A stretch of 64,000 nt of DNA from Bacillota bacterium (lineage in GTDB: Bacteria > Bacillota > Clostridia > Acetivibrionales > DSM-1351): assembly GCA_023439045.1 (NCBI GenBank), contig JAEXOY010000018.1, forward strand, positions 1 to 64,000, in the 5' to 3' direction. Every line of letters starts with the position of its first letter. Position 1 is the stretch's first letter. The notes beneath the pieces are model-generated. The model was not told where the DNA came from. It saw only the letters and a program-made list of their open reading frames with translations, and did no database searches. The position numbers were made by a program, and so were the translations under genes. Positions 41,047 to 53,800 of the stretch are shown here, one piece after another.

Positions 41047-42555
41047 ATGATGAGTCTTAGGCCAGAGGAAATTAGCTCAATAATAAAGCAGCAAATTGAG
41101 AGCTTCGGTACATCAATAAAAACTGATGATGTAGGCTATGTGCTCCAATCCGGTGATGGAATTGCCAGAATTTATGGCTTACAGTCCTGTATGTCGGGGG
41201 AGTTGTTGCAGTTTGACAACGGTGTATATGGAATGGCACTGAACCTTGAAGAGGACAATGTAGGTTGTGTTGTTCTTGGTGATGACACAGAGATTAAGGA
41301 GGGCTCGGCTGTCAAGAGAACTGGTACTACAGTACAGGTGCCTGTTGGTGATAGCCTGATTGGTCGTGTTGTTGATCCGCTTGGAAAGCCCATAGATGGA
41401 AAGGGAGACATCGTAGCTACTGGATATAGACCTGTTGATTTTACTGCACCAGGTGTTATAGATAGAAAAAGCGTAAATAAACCTCTGCAAACAGGTATTA
41501 TGGCCATTGATGCCCTTATACCGATAGGAAGAGGCCAGAGAGAATTGATTATTGGAGACAGACAGACAGGAAAAACCGCAATCGCAATAGATACCATTAT
41601 CAACCAAAAGGGTAAGGATGTTATCTGCGTATACGTTGCTATCGGTCAGAAAGCTTCAGTTATTGCGGGAATTGTTAATACACTTGAAAGATATGGTGCT
41701 ATGGATTATTCCATAATTGTAGCATCAACTGCAAGCGATATGTCTTCTGTTCAATATCTTGCCCCATACTCTGGTTGTGCTATGGCAGAAGAATTTATGT
41801 ATAATCAGAACAAGGATGTTCTAATAATATATGATGATTTATCCAAACACGCTGTTGCTTATAGAGCAATGTCTCTATTACTTAGGAGACCACCTGGAAG
41901 AGAAGCTTACCCTGGAGACGTTTTCTATCTCCATTCAAGGTTACTTGAACGTGCAGCAAAATTGTCCGATGCTTTGGGGGGAGGCTCAATTACAGCACTG
42001 CCAATAATTGAGACACTTGCAGGAGACGTTTCTGCTTATATACCTACAAATGTTATTTCTATAACCGATGGACAGATTTACCTTGAGTCGGAACTGTTCT
42101 TTGCAGGACAGAGACCGGCTGTTAATGTTGGACTTTCAGTATCAAGAGTTGGAGGATCTGCTCAGATAAAAGCTATGAAGAAGATAGCAGGGCCTCTCAG
42201 AATAAATCTTGCTCAATACAGGGAACTTGCAGTATTTGCCCGGTTTGGCTCAGACCTCGATAAGATGACTCAGGACAAACTGACACAGGGTGAGAGATTG
42301 GTTGAAACACTCAAACAGCCTCAATATTCGCCGTTCTCAGTTGAAGAGCAGGTAGTTATTCTTTATGCTGCTACAGGAAAGTATCTTATGGATTTGCCTG
42401 TTAGTAAAGTAAAGCAATTTAACAATGATATGATTAGATTTGTCAAAGACAGATACCCTCAGATACTTAGCTTTATATCTGAGACTGGTGATATTAACGA
42501 TGAAATGATGGACTTAATGAAAAAGGCTGTGGATGAGTTTAAGGCACAGTTTTGA
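41047..42555 (+). CDS. atpA: ATP synthase F1 subunit alpha
   Basis: A non-catalytic nucleotide-binding F1 subunit of 503 residues. The start is set at ATG 41047 (or 41050) after GGGGTGAT; the longer frame from 40996 lacks a site. The Walker A GDRQTGKTAIAIDTI and the signature PAVNVGLSVSRVGGSAQ are present, and the length is standard. Confidence 0.97.
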   Translation: MMSLRPEEISSIIKQQIESFGTSIKTDDVGYVLQSGDGIARIYGLQSCMSGELLQFDNGVYGMALNLEEDNVGCVVLGDDTEIKEGSAVKRTGTTVQVPVGDSLIGRVVDPLGKPIDGKGDIVATGYRPVDFTAPGVIDRKSVNKPLQTGIMAIDALIPIGRGQRELIIGDRQTGKTAIAIDTIINQKGKDVICVYVAIGQKASVIAGIVNTLERYGAMDYSIIVASTASDMSSVQYLAPYSGCAMAEEFMYNQNKDVLIIYDDLSKHAVAYRAMSLLLRRPPGREAYPGDVFYLHSRLLERAAKLSDALGGGSITALPIIETLAGDVSAYIPTNVISITDGQIYLESELFFAGQRPAVNVGLSVSRVGGSAQIKAMKKIAGPLRINLAQYRELAVFARFGSDLDKMTQDKLTQGERLVETLKQPQYSPFSVEEQVVILYAATGKYLMDLPVSKVKQFNNDMIRFVKDRYPQILSFISETGDINDEMMDLMKKAVDEFKAQF

Positions 42556-42626
42556 TAAGTTCTAGTTTTACTAAAAATATGTAATTACTTATGCTGTGAA
42601 ATAGCAGCAGAACGGTGGTATAACAT

Positions 42627-43508
42627 ATGCCAAATAATATGCGTGAAATAAAATCGCGTAAGAAAAGTATAAGCGAAACAAGGCAGATAACCAAAGCCAT
42701 GAAATTAATATCTGCATCAAAGTTAAAGAAGGCAAGAGCACAGTTAGAACAAACACTGCCATATTTTAATAAGGTAAGAGAGACAATTGCTGATATTCTT
42801 ATGCACAGCGGTGACGTTGAAAGCCCCTATTTTGACATTAGAGGTGAAGTAGAGGGTAAAAAGAAGGCATATATTGTTCTTACTGGGGACAATGGTATGT
42901 CGGGTGGCTATAACAGCAACATAATTAAGCTTACTGAGCGGTCTATAGGTGATGATAGGGAGAATTCGCTTTTGCTTGTGGCCGGAAGTACAGGCAGAGC
43001 ATACTTCAAAAATAAGAAATTTAATGTTCTTTCTGAATTTGATTACGCAGTCCAAAATCCTACCGTTTATAGAGCTAGGGAGATTGCTGAGACAATTTTG
43101 AATTTATACAACAATAAAGAGGTAGATGAGGTTTATATAATATTTACTTTAATGGTGTCTGCTATAAACCTTGAGCCTAAGAAAATTCAGATTTTACCAC
43201 TAGAAGTAAATGCTCTCAAGGAAAAGCATTCTGAAAAGGTTATAATTGACCAAAAGATGAATTATGAACCCTCCCCTTTAGCGGTTTTAGATGTATTAAT
43301 TCCTAGCTATATAAAGGGAATTATATATGGAAGCTTTGTTGAAGCCTTTACAAGTGAACAGAATGCTAGAATGACAGCAATGGATAATGCAACCTCAAAT
43401 GCAGATGAAATGATTCAAAAGCTCAACCTCTATTACAATAGAGCAAGACAGGCCGCAATTACGCAGGAAATCTCTGAAATTGTTGGTGGTGCTGCAGCTT
43501 TGAAATGA
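42627..43508 (+). CDS. atpG: ATP synthase F1 subunit gamma
   Basis: The central rotor shaft, 293 residues. The N-terminal helix MREIKSRKKSISETRQITKAMKLISASKLKKA and the C-terminal EQNARMTAMDNATSNADEMIQKLNLYYNRARQAAITQEISEIVGGAAAL are the conserved coiled-coil ends. It is preceded by AACGGTGGT at usable distance. Confidence 0.97.
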   Translation: MPNNMREIKSRKKSISETRQITKAMKLISASKLKKARAQLEQTLPYFNKVRETIADILMHSGDVESPYFDIRGEVEGKKKAYIVLTGDNGMSGGYNSNIIKLTERSIGDDRENSLLLVAGSTGRAYFKNKKFNVLSEFDYAVQNPTVYRAREIAETILNLYNNKEVDEVYIIFTLMVSAINLEPKKIQILPLEVNALKEKHSEKVIIDQKMNYEPSPLAVLDVLIPSYIKGIIYGSFVEAFTSEQNARMTAMDNATSNADEMIQKLNLYYNRARQAAITQEISEIVGGAAALK

Positions 43509-43580
43509 TAGCTCTTTGAGAATTTTTTGAGAATAGATTAAATTTTACAGGATAAACTACTTTGATGGGAGATGATTAAA

Positions 43581-44972
43581 TTGGCTGAAAGCACAGGTGT
43601 AATAGTATCAGTCATCGGACCTGTACTTGATATCAGATTTGAAAACGGCAACTTGCCAAATATCTATAATGCGGTCAAAATTCCTACTGACAATGGAACT
43701 ATTACTGTTGAGGTAATCCAACACTTAGGGAATGATACAGTAAGATGTGTTTCTATGTCTTCAACTGATGGACTAGTCAGGGGAATGAAGGCACAAGATA
43801 CAGGTAACCCTATCATGGTTCCTGTAGGTAAAGAAGTATTAAGCAGAGTATTCAATGTTTTAGGAGAGCCAGTTGACAAGGGACCTGCTGTTAATGCTAC
43901 AGCATATCTACCTATACATAGGCCTGCTCCGTCATTTGAGGACCAGAGGCCTTCCACAGAAATACTTGAAACAGGCATCAAGGTTGTTGACCTTCTCGCA
44001 CCATATGCAAAGGGTGGTAAGATTGGATTGTTTGGTGGTGCAGGGGTTGGTAAGACTGTTTTAATTATGGAGCTTATTAGAAATATTGCTACCGAACATG
44101 GTGGATACTCAATATTTACGGGGGTTGGAGAGAGAACTAGAGAAGGTAATGACCTGTGGCATGATATGAATGACTCAGGCGTTATCTCAAAGACAGCTAT
44201 GGTTTTTGGACAGATGAATGAACCACCAGGAGCTAGAATGAGGGTAGGTCTTTCAGGTCTTACAATGGCTGAATACTTTAGAGATGAAATGGGGCAGGAC
44301 GTACTGCTCTTTATAGATAATATATTTAGATTTGTACAGGCAGGTTCAGAGGTTTCTGCATTACTTGGCCGTGTACCTTCGGCGGTTGGTTATCAGCCGA
44401 CACTTGCTACTGAGGTGGGTACTCTTCAAGAGAGAATCGCATCTACAAAGAAAGGGTCAATTACATCTGTTCAAGCAGTATATGTACCTGCAGATGACCT
44501 TACTGACCCTGCTCCGGCTACAACCTTTGCTCACCTAGATGCTACTACGGTATTGAGCAGAGATATTGTTGCTATGGGAATTTACCCTGCGGTTGATCCT
44601 CTTGATTCAACTTCGAGAATACTTGATCCAAAGATTGTTGGAGAAGAGCATTACAATGTTGCAAGACGTGTGCAAGAAGTATTGCAGAGAAATAAAGAGC
44701 TTCAGGATATTATTGCAATTTTGGGTATGGATGAATTATCAGAGGAAGATAAGTTAACGGTATTTAGAGCAAGAAAGATTCAAAGGTATCTATCACAGCC
44801 ATTCCACGTAGCAGAACAATATGTTGGTTACAAAGGCAGATATGTTCCTCTCAAGGAAACAATACGTGGCTTCAAGGAGATAATAGACGGAAAGATGGAT
44901 AACATTCCAGAAGCATGCTTCTATATGAAGGGTACTATTGATGAAGTATACGAGGAAGCAAAGGGGATGTAG
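43581..44972 (+). CDS. atpD: ATP synthase F1 subunit beta
   Basis: The catalytic F1 subunit. A TTG start at 43581 is chosen because GGGAG (43567-43571) is nine bases away; the in-frame ATG at 43572 touches that site. This gives 463 residues beginning AESTGVIV. The Walker A GGAGVGKTVLIMELI, catalytic-Glu block GVGERTREGNDLW, DELSEEDKL motif and PSAVGYQPTLATEVG signature are intact. Confidence 0.97.
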   Translation: MAESTGVIVSVIGPVLDIRFENGNLPNIYNAVKIPTDNGTITVEVIQHLGNDTVRCVSMSSTDGLVRGMKAQDTGNPIMVPVGKEVLSRVFNVLGEPVDKGPAVNATAYLPIHRPAPSFEDQRPSTEILETGIKVVDLLAPYAKGGKIGLFGGAGVGKTVLIMELIRNIATEHGGYSIFTGVGERTREGNDLWHDMNDSGVISKTAMVFGQMNEPPGARMRVGLSGLTMAEYFRDEMGQDVLLFIDNIFRFVQAGSEVSALLGRVPSAVGYQPTLATEVGTLQERIASTKKGSITSVQAVYVPADDLTDPAPATTFAHLDATTVLSRDIVAMGIYPAVDPLDSTSRILDPKIVGEEHYNVARRVQEVLQRNKELQDIIAILGMDELSEEDKLTVFRARKIQRYLSQPFHVAEQYVGYKGRYVPLKETIRGFKEIIDGKMDNIPEACFYMKGTIDEVYEEAKGM

Positions 44973-44982
44973 GAGGTAAAAC

Positions 44983-45384
44983 ATGGCTACATTTTACTTG
45001 GAAGTTATCACACCCGAGAGAAAGTTTTTTCAGGGCGATGTTGAATGCTTGATATTTAAATCATCTGACGGAGAACTCGGAGTATATCCGCAACATGCTC
45101 CGTTAGTAACTACAGTGGAAGTTGGCACTATCAAAATCAACCAGGACGGAAAATGGATTGAGGCTGTTGTTACACAGGGCTTTGCTGAGATAACCCCTGA
45201 TAAAGTAATTTTGCTAACAGGAACTGCAGAGCTGCCAGAGGAAATAGATATAAATAGGGCAAAGGCTGCAAAGCTTAGAGCAGAAGAACGCCTCCAAAGG
45301 CAATTAAGTCAGGTGGAAACTATTCGTACAAGAGCAGCACTTACTCGAGCTATGGCAAGACTTAGGGTTACAAAACACCAGTAA
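44983..45384 (+). CDS. atpC: ATP synthase F1 subunit epsilon
   Basis: The regulatory subunit of the rotor, 133 residues, starting 10 bp after atpD behind GGAGG. The N-terminal beta sandwich (FYLEVITPERKFFQGDVECLIFKSSDGELGVYPQHAPLVT) and C-terminal helical hairpin (RAKAAKLRAEERLQRQ) are both present. It ends the ATP synthase operon. Confidence 0.96.
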   Translation: MATFYLEVITPERKFFQGDVECLIFKSSDGELGVYPQHAPLVTTVEVGTIKINQDGKWIEAVVTQGFAEITPDKVILLTGTAELPEEIDINRAKAAKLRAEERLQRQLSQVETIRTRAALTRAMARLRVTKHQ

Positions 45385-45488
45385 CTTAAACTTAATAAAG
45401 TCGTAATGCCTATGTAAATAAGAATAATAATTATTTTAGGGAATTTTGCCGATATACTTCAATAATACCAATTATGGGGGTATATCTT

Positions 45489-47846
45489 TTGTTTTCTATG
45501 AAAAAAAATAGTTTATCGAAGTTAAAATACTTAGCACTGTTTGTAGTTTTTTGCTTAATAATACAGTATGTTCCTGCATTCGGGCAATTCGCTAGTGCTG
45601 CAACGCTTTATGATATTAAGGCTACAATTGTGTCCAAGAATACCGTATACCTTGAATGGCAAGATGGGTATTCTGACGAGAAATCCTACAGAGTAGAAAG
45701 AAAAACTGACAGCGAACAGTATGTTCAGATTGCATATTTAACTTCTAATAGCACGCAATATTACGACACTTCGGTATCTGCTGGTCACACATATACATAT
45801 AGAATCAGGGTGGAAAATGCTTCGTATGTCTTGATTACACATACAGAGGAGGTTTCACTGTCCACTACCGACATTGAGAAACCTAATTCGTTGTCTGTGA
45901 CTACACAGGGACCAGGACAGATTGACCTCAAATGGACTTATGACAATCAAAAGGCATATAACACAATCATTGAGAGAAGAAGTGAAAAAGAAACTAACTG
46001 GTATATCATTGCTCAGGTAACCAGTGGGCAGACAACCTATAGTGATACGTATGTTCAATCAGGTGTTAAGTATTTTTATAAGGTCAGAGCGTACTCAATG
46101 AGTAATATCAGATCCAGTGCCTATCCAGATGAATACACCGGTACAGGTGCATATACGTTTCTCAATAAACCTACTGACTTATTTGGCTTTGCCATCACAC
46201 AATATCAGATTCAACTAAAATGGCAGGACAATTCCTCTGAGACTGCATTTATTATTGAAAGAAGAGCGCCTAGTGAGGGAGTTTTTAAAGAGGTTGCTAT
46301 TGTACCACAAAATACTATCAGTTATATTGATACAGTTCCAGATAAGGATATAGTGTATGCATATCGTATAAAGGCAGCTACTGGGACAAGTGTTTCTGAG
46401 TACTCAGATATAATTTCAGTTACAAGTACATATCTTAGAGCACCATCAAGTCTTCAGGTACTCTGCTTGCAAGATGAGGACGGCTTATATAACAGGCTTA
46501 CTTGGTCAGACTTTTCGGAGGAAGAGACTGCTTTTGAGGTTTGGAGAAAGGCGAGCAGCAAAGGTACATGGGAGAAGATATCTGAACCAGGTAGAAATGC
46601 AACTATTTACTTTGACCGCTCAATAATAGAAGGGGAGACCTATTCATACAAATTAAGAGCAAAAATCTATAACAACAGTGTGTACTCTGATTACTCAAAT
46701 GAAGTAACAATGTGGATCTCAAAGATAAGTGCTCCACAGGACTTAAGGTACAGTATTGTAGATACCAACAAGGTGCAACTAAGTTGGAATGGGACAAGCA
46801 GCATTGATACAAATTACAAGGTTGAAAAGAAGCTTGGGGAGTCAGGTTACTGGTATGAGATAGCCAATTTGGATGCGGCGAGTTTGACATATACAGATGT
46901 CGGCGTGGCAAGCACCAAAGATTTGATATATTATAGGATAAAAATACAGAATACCAATAATATCGCAAACTACAGCAACGAAGTAGTTGTATCTTTACAG
47001 CCACCAACTGCTGCCACTAATATTAAAGCAAGTCCAATATCTTTTAACCAGGTTAGAATAACATGGACTGATAATGCATTTGATGAGAACGAATATATAA
47101 TAGAAGCAATGCAATTTTATAACTTTAGAGAAGTGGGAAGGGTGAGTGCCAATAATACAAGTTTTGTACACAAGGGACTATCACCTAATGCAACGGTTAC
47201 ATATCGAGTTATAGCTGTAAATGGCGTAAATAAGAGTGAATTCTCAAAAACTGCAGTTGCCACAACGCCACCAAAGGTACTGTATTCAGATGTGTATGAC
47301 AATAAGCCATATTCTACAGCAGTTGCTACATTAGCAAGCATGGACGTATTTAGTGCGACTCCGGGTACTACCTTGAAGCCCGATGAAACTATTACCAGGG
47401 CTGAATTCTGCTCCCTGCTGATTAGGAGCTTAGAACTTGGGAAAAGCTCAGCAGGCAGATTTGCAGATGTATCACCAACAAATAAATACTATAGTGAGCT
47501 TATGACGGCTGCTCGTTTGGGCATAATGATTCCCGACAGCAACAACAAGCTTTATCCAAACAACAAAATAACAAGGGAGCAGGCCCTCATAATGTTAACA
47601 AGGGCCATGCATCTAAAGAATAGTCCATTACCTGAGCAGAACAGTAATATTCTAAGACAGTATTTCGACTATAATAACGTTTCAAACTACGCAGTTCCGA
47701 GTGTTTCAGCAGTATGTGGGGCCAAGCTTTACGAAGGGGAAACTTCAAATGGGAGAAAATATCTATACATGAAGAATGAGTTTTCTAGGGCACAGGCAGC
47801 ACAACTTTTGTATAATGCTATGCAATACCTAATGGGAGGGAACTAA
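45489..47846 (+). CDS. secreted Fn3-repeat protein with C-terminal SLH domains
   Basis: A cell-surface protein of about 785 residues. The TTG at 45489 follows TATGGGGG by eight bases; ATG 45498 is an alternative, and both precede a signal peptide ending near GQFASA. Six fibronectin-type-III-like modules of 80-100 residues follow (for example VYLEWQDGYSDEKSYRVERKTD, IDLKWTYDNQKAYNTIIERRS, VRITWTDNAFDENEYIIEAMQF). Three SLH domains occupy the last 190 residues (SDVYDNKPYSTAVATLASMDVFS..., FADVSPTNKYYSELMTAARLGIM..., FSRAQAAQLLYNAM), tethering it to the wall. Its stop codon abuts the start of the giant SLH gene. Confidence 0.92.
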   Translation: MFSMKKNSLSKLKYLALFVVFCLIIQYVPAFGQFASAATLYDIKATIVSKNTVYLEWQDGYSDEKSYRVERKTDSEQYVQIAYLTSNSTQYYDTSVSAGHTYTYRIRVENASYVLITHTEEVSLSTTDIEKPNSLSVTTQGPGQIDLKWTYDNQKAYNTIIERRSEKETNWYIIAQVTSGQTTYSDTYVQSGVKYFYKVRAYSMSNIRSSAYPDEYTGTGAYTFLNKPTDLFGFAITQYQIQLKWQDNSSETAFIIERRAPSEGVFKEVAIVPQNTISYIDTVPDKDIVYAYRIKAATGTSVSEYSDIISVTSTYLRAPSSLQVLCLQDEDGLYNRLTWSDFSEEETAFEVWRKASSKGTWEKISEPGRNATIYFDRSIIEGETYSYKLRAKIYNNSVYSDYSNEVTMWISKISAPQDLRYSIVDTNKVQLSWNGTSSIDTNYKVEKKLGESGYWYEIANLDAASLTYTDVGVASTKDLIYYRIKIQNTNNIANYSNEVVVSLQPPTAATNIKASPISFNQVRITWTDNAFDENEYIIEAMQFYNFREVGRVSANNTSFVHKGLSPNATVTYRVIAVNGVNKSEFSKTAVATTPPKVLYSDVYDNKPYSTAVATLASMDVFSATPGTTLKPDETITRAEFCSLLIRSLELGKSSAGRFADVSPTNKYYSELMTAARLGIMIPDSNNKLYPNNKITREQALIMLTRAMHLKNSPLPEQNSNILRQYFDYNNVSNYAVPSVSAVCGAKLYEGETSNGRKYLYMKNEFSRAQAAQLLYNAMQYLMGGN

Positions 47847-50800
47847 ATGAAGCGAATAATACGAAAATTAGCATTGTTATTGGCAGTTGCGTTTATTGCA
47901 CTGATACCATTAACTTCATATAATGATACAGCCCTTGCTGCAACTAGTACATCTGTATCTCCATACAAATCTCTTATTGATAAGTGGAAAAACTATGGGC
48001 TATTGGATAGCAGCTTCAATATGAATACACTTGAAAGCCCCGTTCAGAAGATTGACTATATTATTCTGCTGAATAATATAATGAAGGCTTCAGGCAAGAC
48101 TGATTTGACTTTCAAGGATGTTCCTAAGGATTCATGGTATAGTGATGAGATAAGTAAGGCGGTAGCATCAGGGTACGTTGAAAATCAGACAGGAAACTAT
48201 TATCCGTTTTCCAATATAACCAGACTTGATGCTGCCATGATAGTAGCAAAGGTTTTCAAGCTTAAGTTAAAGGACCAGAGAACAACTTCAAAGATTATGG
48301 ACGCAACACGCCTCAGCGATGAACAGCTGGAGGCTTTTTCTGCCTGTGTAGAAAGAGGTTATATTAAAGAAATCTCGACAGGTAAATACGCACCAACGGG
48401 CATCATCAAACTTATTGACGTAATAACAATGCTTGATAGTGCAATGGGACAGATTATTTCAAAGGCAGCAACTATCACAACCTCCTATAAGACAAATGTT
48501 CTAGTAAATGCTCCTAATGTAACACTCAAGAATATGTCGATATCAGGTGATCTTATAATTGCCGAAGGTGTTGGAGAAGGGAACACAACACTGGATAATG
48601 TCACAATTTCAGGCAAATTGATTATACGGGGCGGGGGACCAAATAGCATTACCATCAAGAACAGTAAGGTCGGTGATTCCGTATTAGTTGAAAAGAGTGC
48701 CGGCAATGTAAATGTTGTGGCAACAGGTTCTACATCTATTGAAAATACTTATATAAGTTCGGGAGTATCCCTTCAGGAGAAGTCACTTAGCTCTGTTGGA
48801 AAGGGCTTTATCAATGTAATAGCGCAGGATAGTTTACCAGGTGAGCATACAGCAACTTTAAAGGGTGACTTTAATAGTATTAAAATAAATGATGACAATA
48901 TTATAGTAAAACTATATGGCTCAGCTGACAATGTTAACGTCACAAAGGACGTTAAAAATACTACCTTTTCTCTGCAAAGCGGTGTAGTAAAGGTGATAAC
49001 AACTGAGGCATCCAAGAATTCAATTGAGCTTGCAGGTGGAATAGTGAATTCTTTAAATGTCACCTCATCAGCTATTGCAAATAAGATTACTATTAGCTCT
49101 ACTAGTGTCGGTGCTATAATGCTTAAAGCAAATACCGCCATTACTGCGGAAAAATCAACTATTAGTGCAATAACGTTAGATTATAGCTCAGAAGGATCAT
49201 ATATAAATGTAAAAAATGATGCAAGTATAACGACACTTACGGTACATGCCCCTTCCACCATCACGGGAATAGGTAAGCTGGTCAATGCAATTATATATGC
49301 AAATAATGTTAAACTGGATTTAAAGCCAACAGGAACATACATGGCCATAGGGGGGGCAACTGGAACACCTGATTCTAACCTTCCAAATATTTCTATAAGT
49401 GCTTCAGATATAACTCTTCAGGAGGGAAAAACACACTCAATAGGTGCTGGAATTTACCCATCCGATGCAAGTATAAGCTATATTTCTTCTGATAATTCTA
49501 TTGCTACGGTAAATGATAAGGGCGATATTACCGGAATTTCGGCAGGCTCGACTACCATACATATTACAGCACAAAAGGCTGGATATAATGGTGCTGTAGC
49601 CTCCATCAAGGTTGATGTTACATCTGGTAACATAACAGCTGATGGTTCCATTACTGTGTCACCGGATACTGCTGAAACAGGTACCAAACAAGACTTCAGG
49701 ATTACATACACAGCTGGAGATAATATGTCAAATGGTACTGTAGTTATTATGTTACCGGCCGGATTCTCTACATTTGATGGGGACGTAGCATCAATTAATG
49801 GAGCAACATTCAATCCACTTGATGCCTCACAAAGGCCTAATATTCAGACAATATCCTTCACAAATCTTAACTTGGAGAGAGGGCAGTCAATAGTTGTTGC
49901 ATTGAACAATAGAGTTGTTCCATCTGGAGGCAATTATACGTTCACGGCAATAAGTGACGCTGATGGAACAGGACCAAAGCTGCCTACATCAAAGGGTGAA
50001 ACCTTTATATTCGCGTCTAATAGTCTAAGGCTATTGGTAGAGGGCGCAAATTATTCAATACCTGAGTATGGAACAGTTGGTGGAACTACCAAAGTAGCTA
50101 AGCTGTTGACTGTAGGTATTACTGGCTCCAAGAAGTGGGTAGTAGCTATAACCGATGCTCAGCTAGCGGTACCAACTTACAATGATACGCTAGATAATAA
50201 TATCTATTCTGAATATACAGTTGGTTCAAACCTCACAGCCTCTATGGGACAGTATTTGAGATTGGCGGCAGTAGATGAAACAAATAGGGTTAAGGGGTAT
50301 AAGGATATTAAACTCACGGCTGCAATGATCAGACCATTTACCGCTACAGGGCTAGTTGAAGGTAGTGATTACAATAAACCTACCGCCGGAACTCAAGCGT
50401 ACACTTCAAAGATAGACCACTTGGATATTACAAATGTTTCAAATAGTGCTACGAAGTGGATGATAAAGGTTCAGAATTCAGCTCCTACAGACGTATTCGT
50501 TGATAGTGAGTTTACAGGTGCAACTGATTATACACAAGGTGCCGATATTAAAGTAATTGCAGGTCAGCACATTGTACTTGCAGCGACTGATGCAAGTAAT
50601 AGGATAAAGGCCTTTGCTGATATCCCAGTGACTACAGCAATGGTGAGTAAGGCAGCAGATTCACTACAGGTGGACAATAACTATGAGCTTCCTGAGTTTG
50701 GTTCAGTAGTCAACAGTACTAAGATAAAAACTCTCAAAGCGGGTGGATTTACAGACATTAATAAATGGCTGGTAGTAATCCTTCCGAAGGACGCTGTAAT

Positions 50801-53800
50801 CCCTGCAGCTGATGTAGATATTTCTGAATACCAGACCAAGTATATAGCAGGTGGATCAAGCTTCACTGCTTATACACAAAATAGTGATATTACTGGTGCA
50901 ACAGACGGAAGCTATCTGTTATTAGTTGGTGTAAATGAATCTGGGACAAAACAACTCGTCAAAGCATATGCGAGTATTCCTCTTGATACAACATGTATCA
51001 GACAGGCTGATGTTCAGGAAATACCAGCTATAAATTACTCATTGCCAGAAATGGGTACTTCCTCAGGTACTACAATGTTCAGAGACCTGAACTTCACTAG
51101 ACCATTGACGGGTGCAGCGCTCTCTGCTGATGTAACTAAGTATATGTTCAAGGTTCAGAATGAACCATTTGCAGTACCACAGATAAATAGCATGTTATCA
51201 GGAGCGCAAAATGTATCTGCGAAGCAGAATATTACTGTTACTTCTGGACAAAATCTGATACTGCTCGCTACCGATGCAAATGGAAAGATAAAGGCCTATA
51301 AGGTATTTGCTATAAATGAAACGCAGATAAGACCAGCTGATGCACTCAAGATGATAGCACCAAATGATTACTCTACTCCACAACCTGGAAGCGCAATTGG
51401 CACTACCAGAGTGGTGCTGTCTGAAGTTGGAATACCGGGTTGGACTGCTGGGTGTAAGTGGCAGATAAAGGTCCAGAATGAGGCCTTTACAGTACCATAT
51501 AAGGGTCAGATAATCACTGGAATGACAGATTATACAAAGGGCTCCAATATTAATGTATCAGTTGGACAGAACTTGCTTATTGTAGCTGTCAACGAAACGG
51601 GTGGGGTATTGGCATATGCGATAGAAACAATTGGCAATGAGCAGATTAAGCAACCATCTGCAACCCTACTCAAGGCAAGCAGTGCTGTCACAGGAGACGA
51701 GATATACAATTACTCTGATCCTGAGCCAGGACAAGAAGGTGATACAACCAGAATTGCTTCTCTTAACACGATGGGCGTCCAGGGAGCAACCAGGTGGGCA
51801 TATAAGATATCGGACACTGAGCTTAAGACAGTACCTGACTATAATACAACGTTAGTGGGAGCAACATCGTATATCCAGGGAGACAGCATAAAGATTAAAG
51901 CAAATCAACACATATATCTATTTGCTGTTGATAATACCAATAGAATAAAGGGGTATGCTGATATAACAGTACAGCAGGCCCAGATTAGAACGCCTTCTGC
52001 TTATTCTTTCACTGTAGGTACAAACTATGCAGTGCCTTCAGCGGGAGAAACGGAAGGTACCACAAGGTTCACATCATTGTCCTTTGCAGGATTAGCTGAT
52101 AATACAGGCTTAGTATGGAAGTATATAGTTGGTGATAATATGTTCAATGCACCAGCAGTTGATTCAGATGCAGCCCAAATAGGTACTACAAAGGACTTGA
52201 CAACAACTACCGACATAGCAGTAAAGTCTGGGCAGTATGTGATGTTGTTAGCAGTAAAACCTGATGCTTCAAAGGGCATGATGGTTAAGGGGTACGCAAA
52301 TGTGTATATTTCTTCATCATATATCAGACCATTTGCTGCGGCTGATTTGGCACCAGCAAGTTACGAACTCACAAAGGGAACTGCGGAGGGGACAACTAAG
52401 TTTACTAAGCTGGACCTTATTGGAATAATTGGTGCTACTGGATGGATGTACAAGGTTCAAAAGGACCCATTTACAGTAAAGCCTGCTCTAGATTTGCCGG
52501 TAACAGGTTCAAATGTGTATTCGCTAAATAATGATATTGCAATATCAGCAGGTTGGCACTTACTACTTTTGGCAACAGACCAACAGGGCAGAGTAAAGGC
52601 ATTTGCAGATATAACTGTAACAAAAGAACAAATACAGGCACCGCGAGCACATGATCTTACTGTGGGTGTAAACTATACTACACCTGAGCCCGGAAGTGCG
52701 CCAGGAACCATGAAGATTATGCTAAATGATGTTGGGGTAGAGAAAAAGGATGGGGAAACTGTGGTTTGGAAATACAAATCAGGCACAACCTCATTTAAAG
52801 CACCACTGCTCGATGAGAGTTCAGCAGGGGAAGAATACAAAGTCTATACCAGCAATGCAGATATTCCAGCTGCTATTGGTGACTTTGTAATGGTGGTTGC
52901 TACAATTAATAATAACATTAAAGCATTCACACAGATTACCGTAAGTTCTTCATATATTAAGCCACTTAATGCTCCTGAGCTCAAAGAAGGTCAGAACTAT
53001 TCTGTACCTGTACCAGGAAGTAAACCGGGAACCACCAAAATAAACGGGCTTAAATTTATCGGAGTAATAGGTGCTACAAGGTGGCAGTACAAAATAGTTG
53101 ATGCCGGCAAGGAAGCGCTTATTGGGTTGGACACAATTCTTACAATGCCTACTAATTATGCAGATGGCAATGACATTCAGGTAAGGAAAAATCAGGTAGT
53201 AGTACTTGCAGCTGTTGATGACAATGGTAAGGTTAAGGCATATAAGAATATAGTAATAGATAACGATTCTTATCTGAATCCTCCATTGGCAACAAAGCTG
53301 ACCGAGAAGCTAAACTATGGGGACTTTAAGTATGGGGCTCAGACGGGTACTACCTCTGTTTACACCTCTTTAGCGGGTGTAAATGGTGCAACAGCATTTG
53401 TTGCAAAGGTGGTAGATAAGAATACTGATGTAATTGATAGAAGCACTATTAGCTATACAACCACAGGTGCGGCTATTGACTATATTAAATACCTGGATTA
53501 CCAGTTGTACACCTCTGGAAGTGATATAATGCTTAATCCCGGCCAATATGTTCTGCTAGTAGCCATTAACACAAGCGGCCAAGCCTTGGCATATATGTGT
53601 GAACAGGTAAAAGAGGAAGATATAAGGCCGAAAGATGCAACCAAACTGTTAACGCCACAGAACTATTCCACTCCAGTACCGGGTAGTGATGTAGGGACTA
53701 CAAAGTTTACTGAACTGAATACCCTTGGTGTTGATGCAGTTAAGTGGCTTGTCAAGGTCCAAGATGGGGAACTTACGGAAATACCGCTAATAAATTCTAC

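Noticed and set aside
41172..41607. two overlapping minus-strand frames of over 140 codons in atpA
   Set aside because: They are antisense to highly conserved ATP synthase sequence with no ribosome sites.
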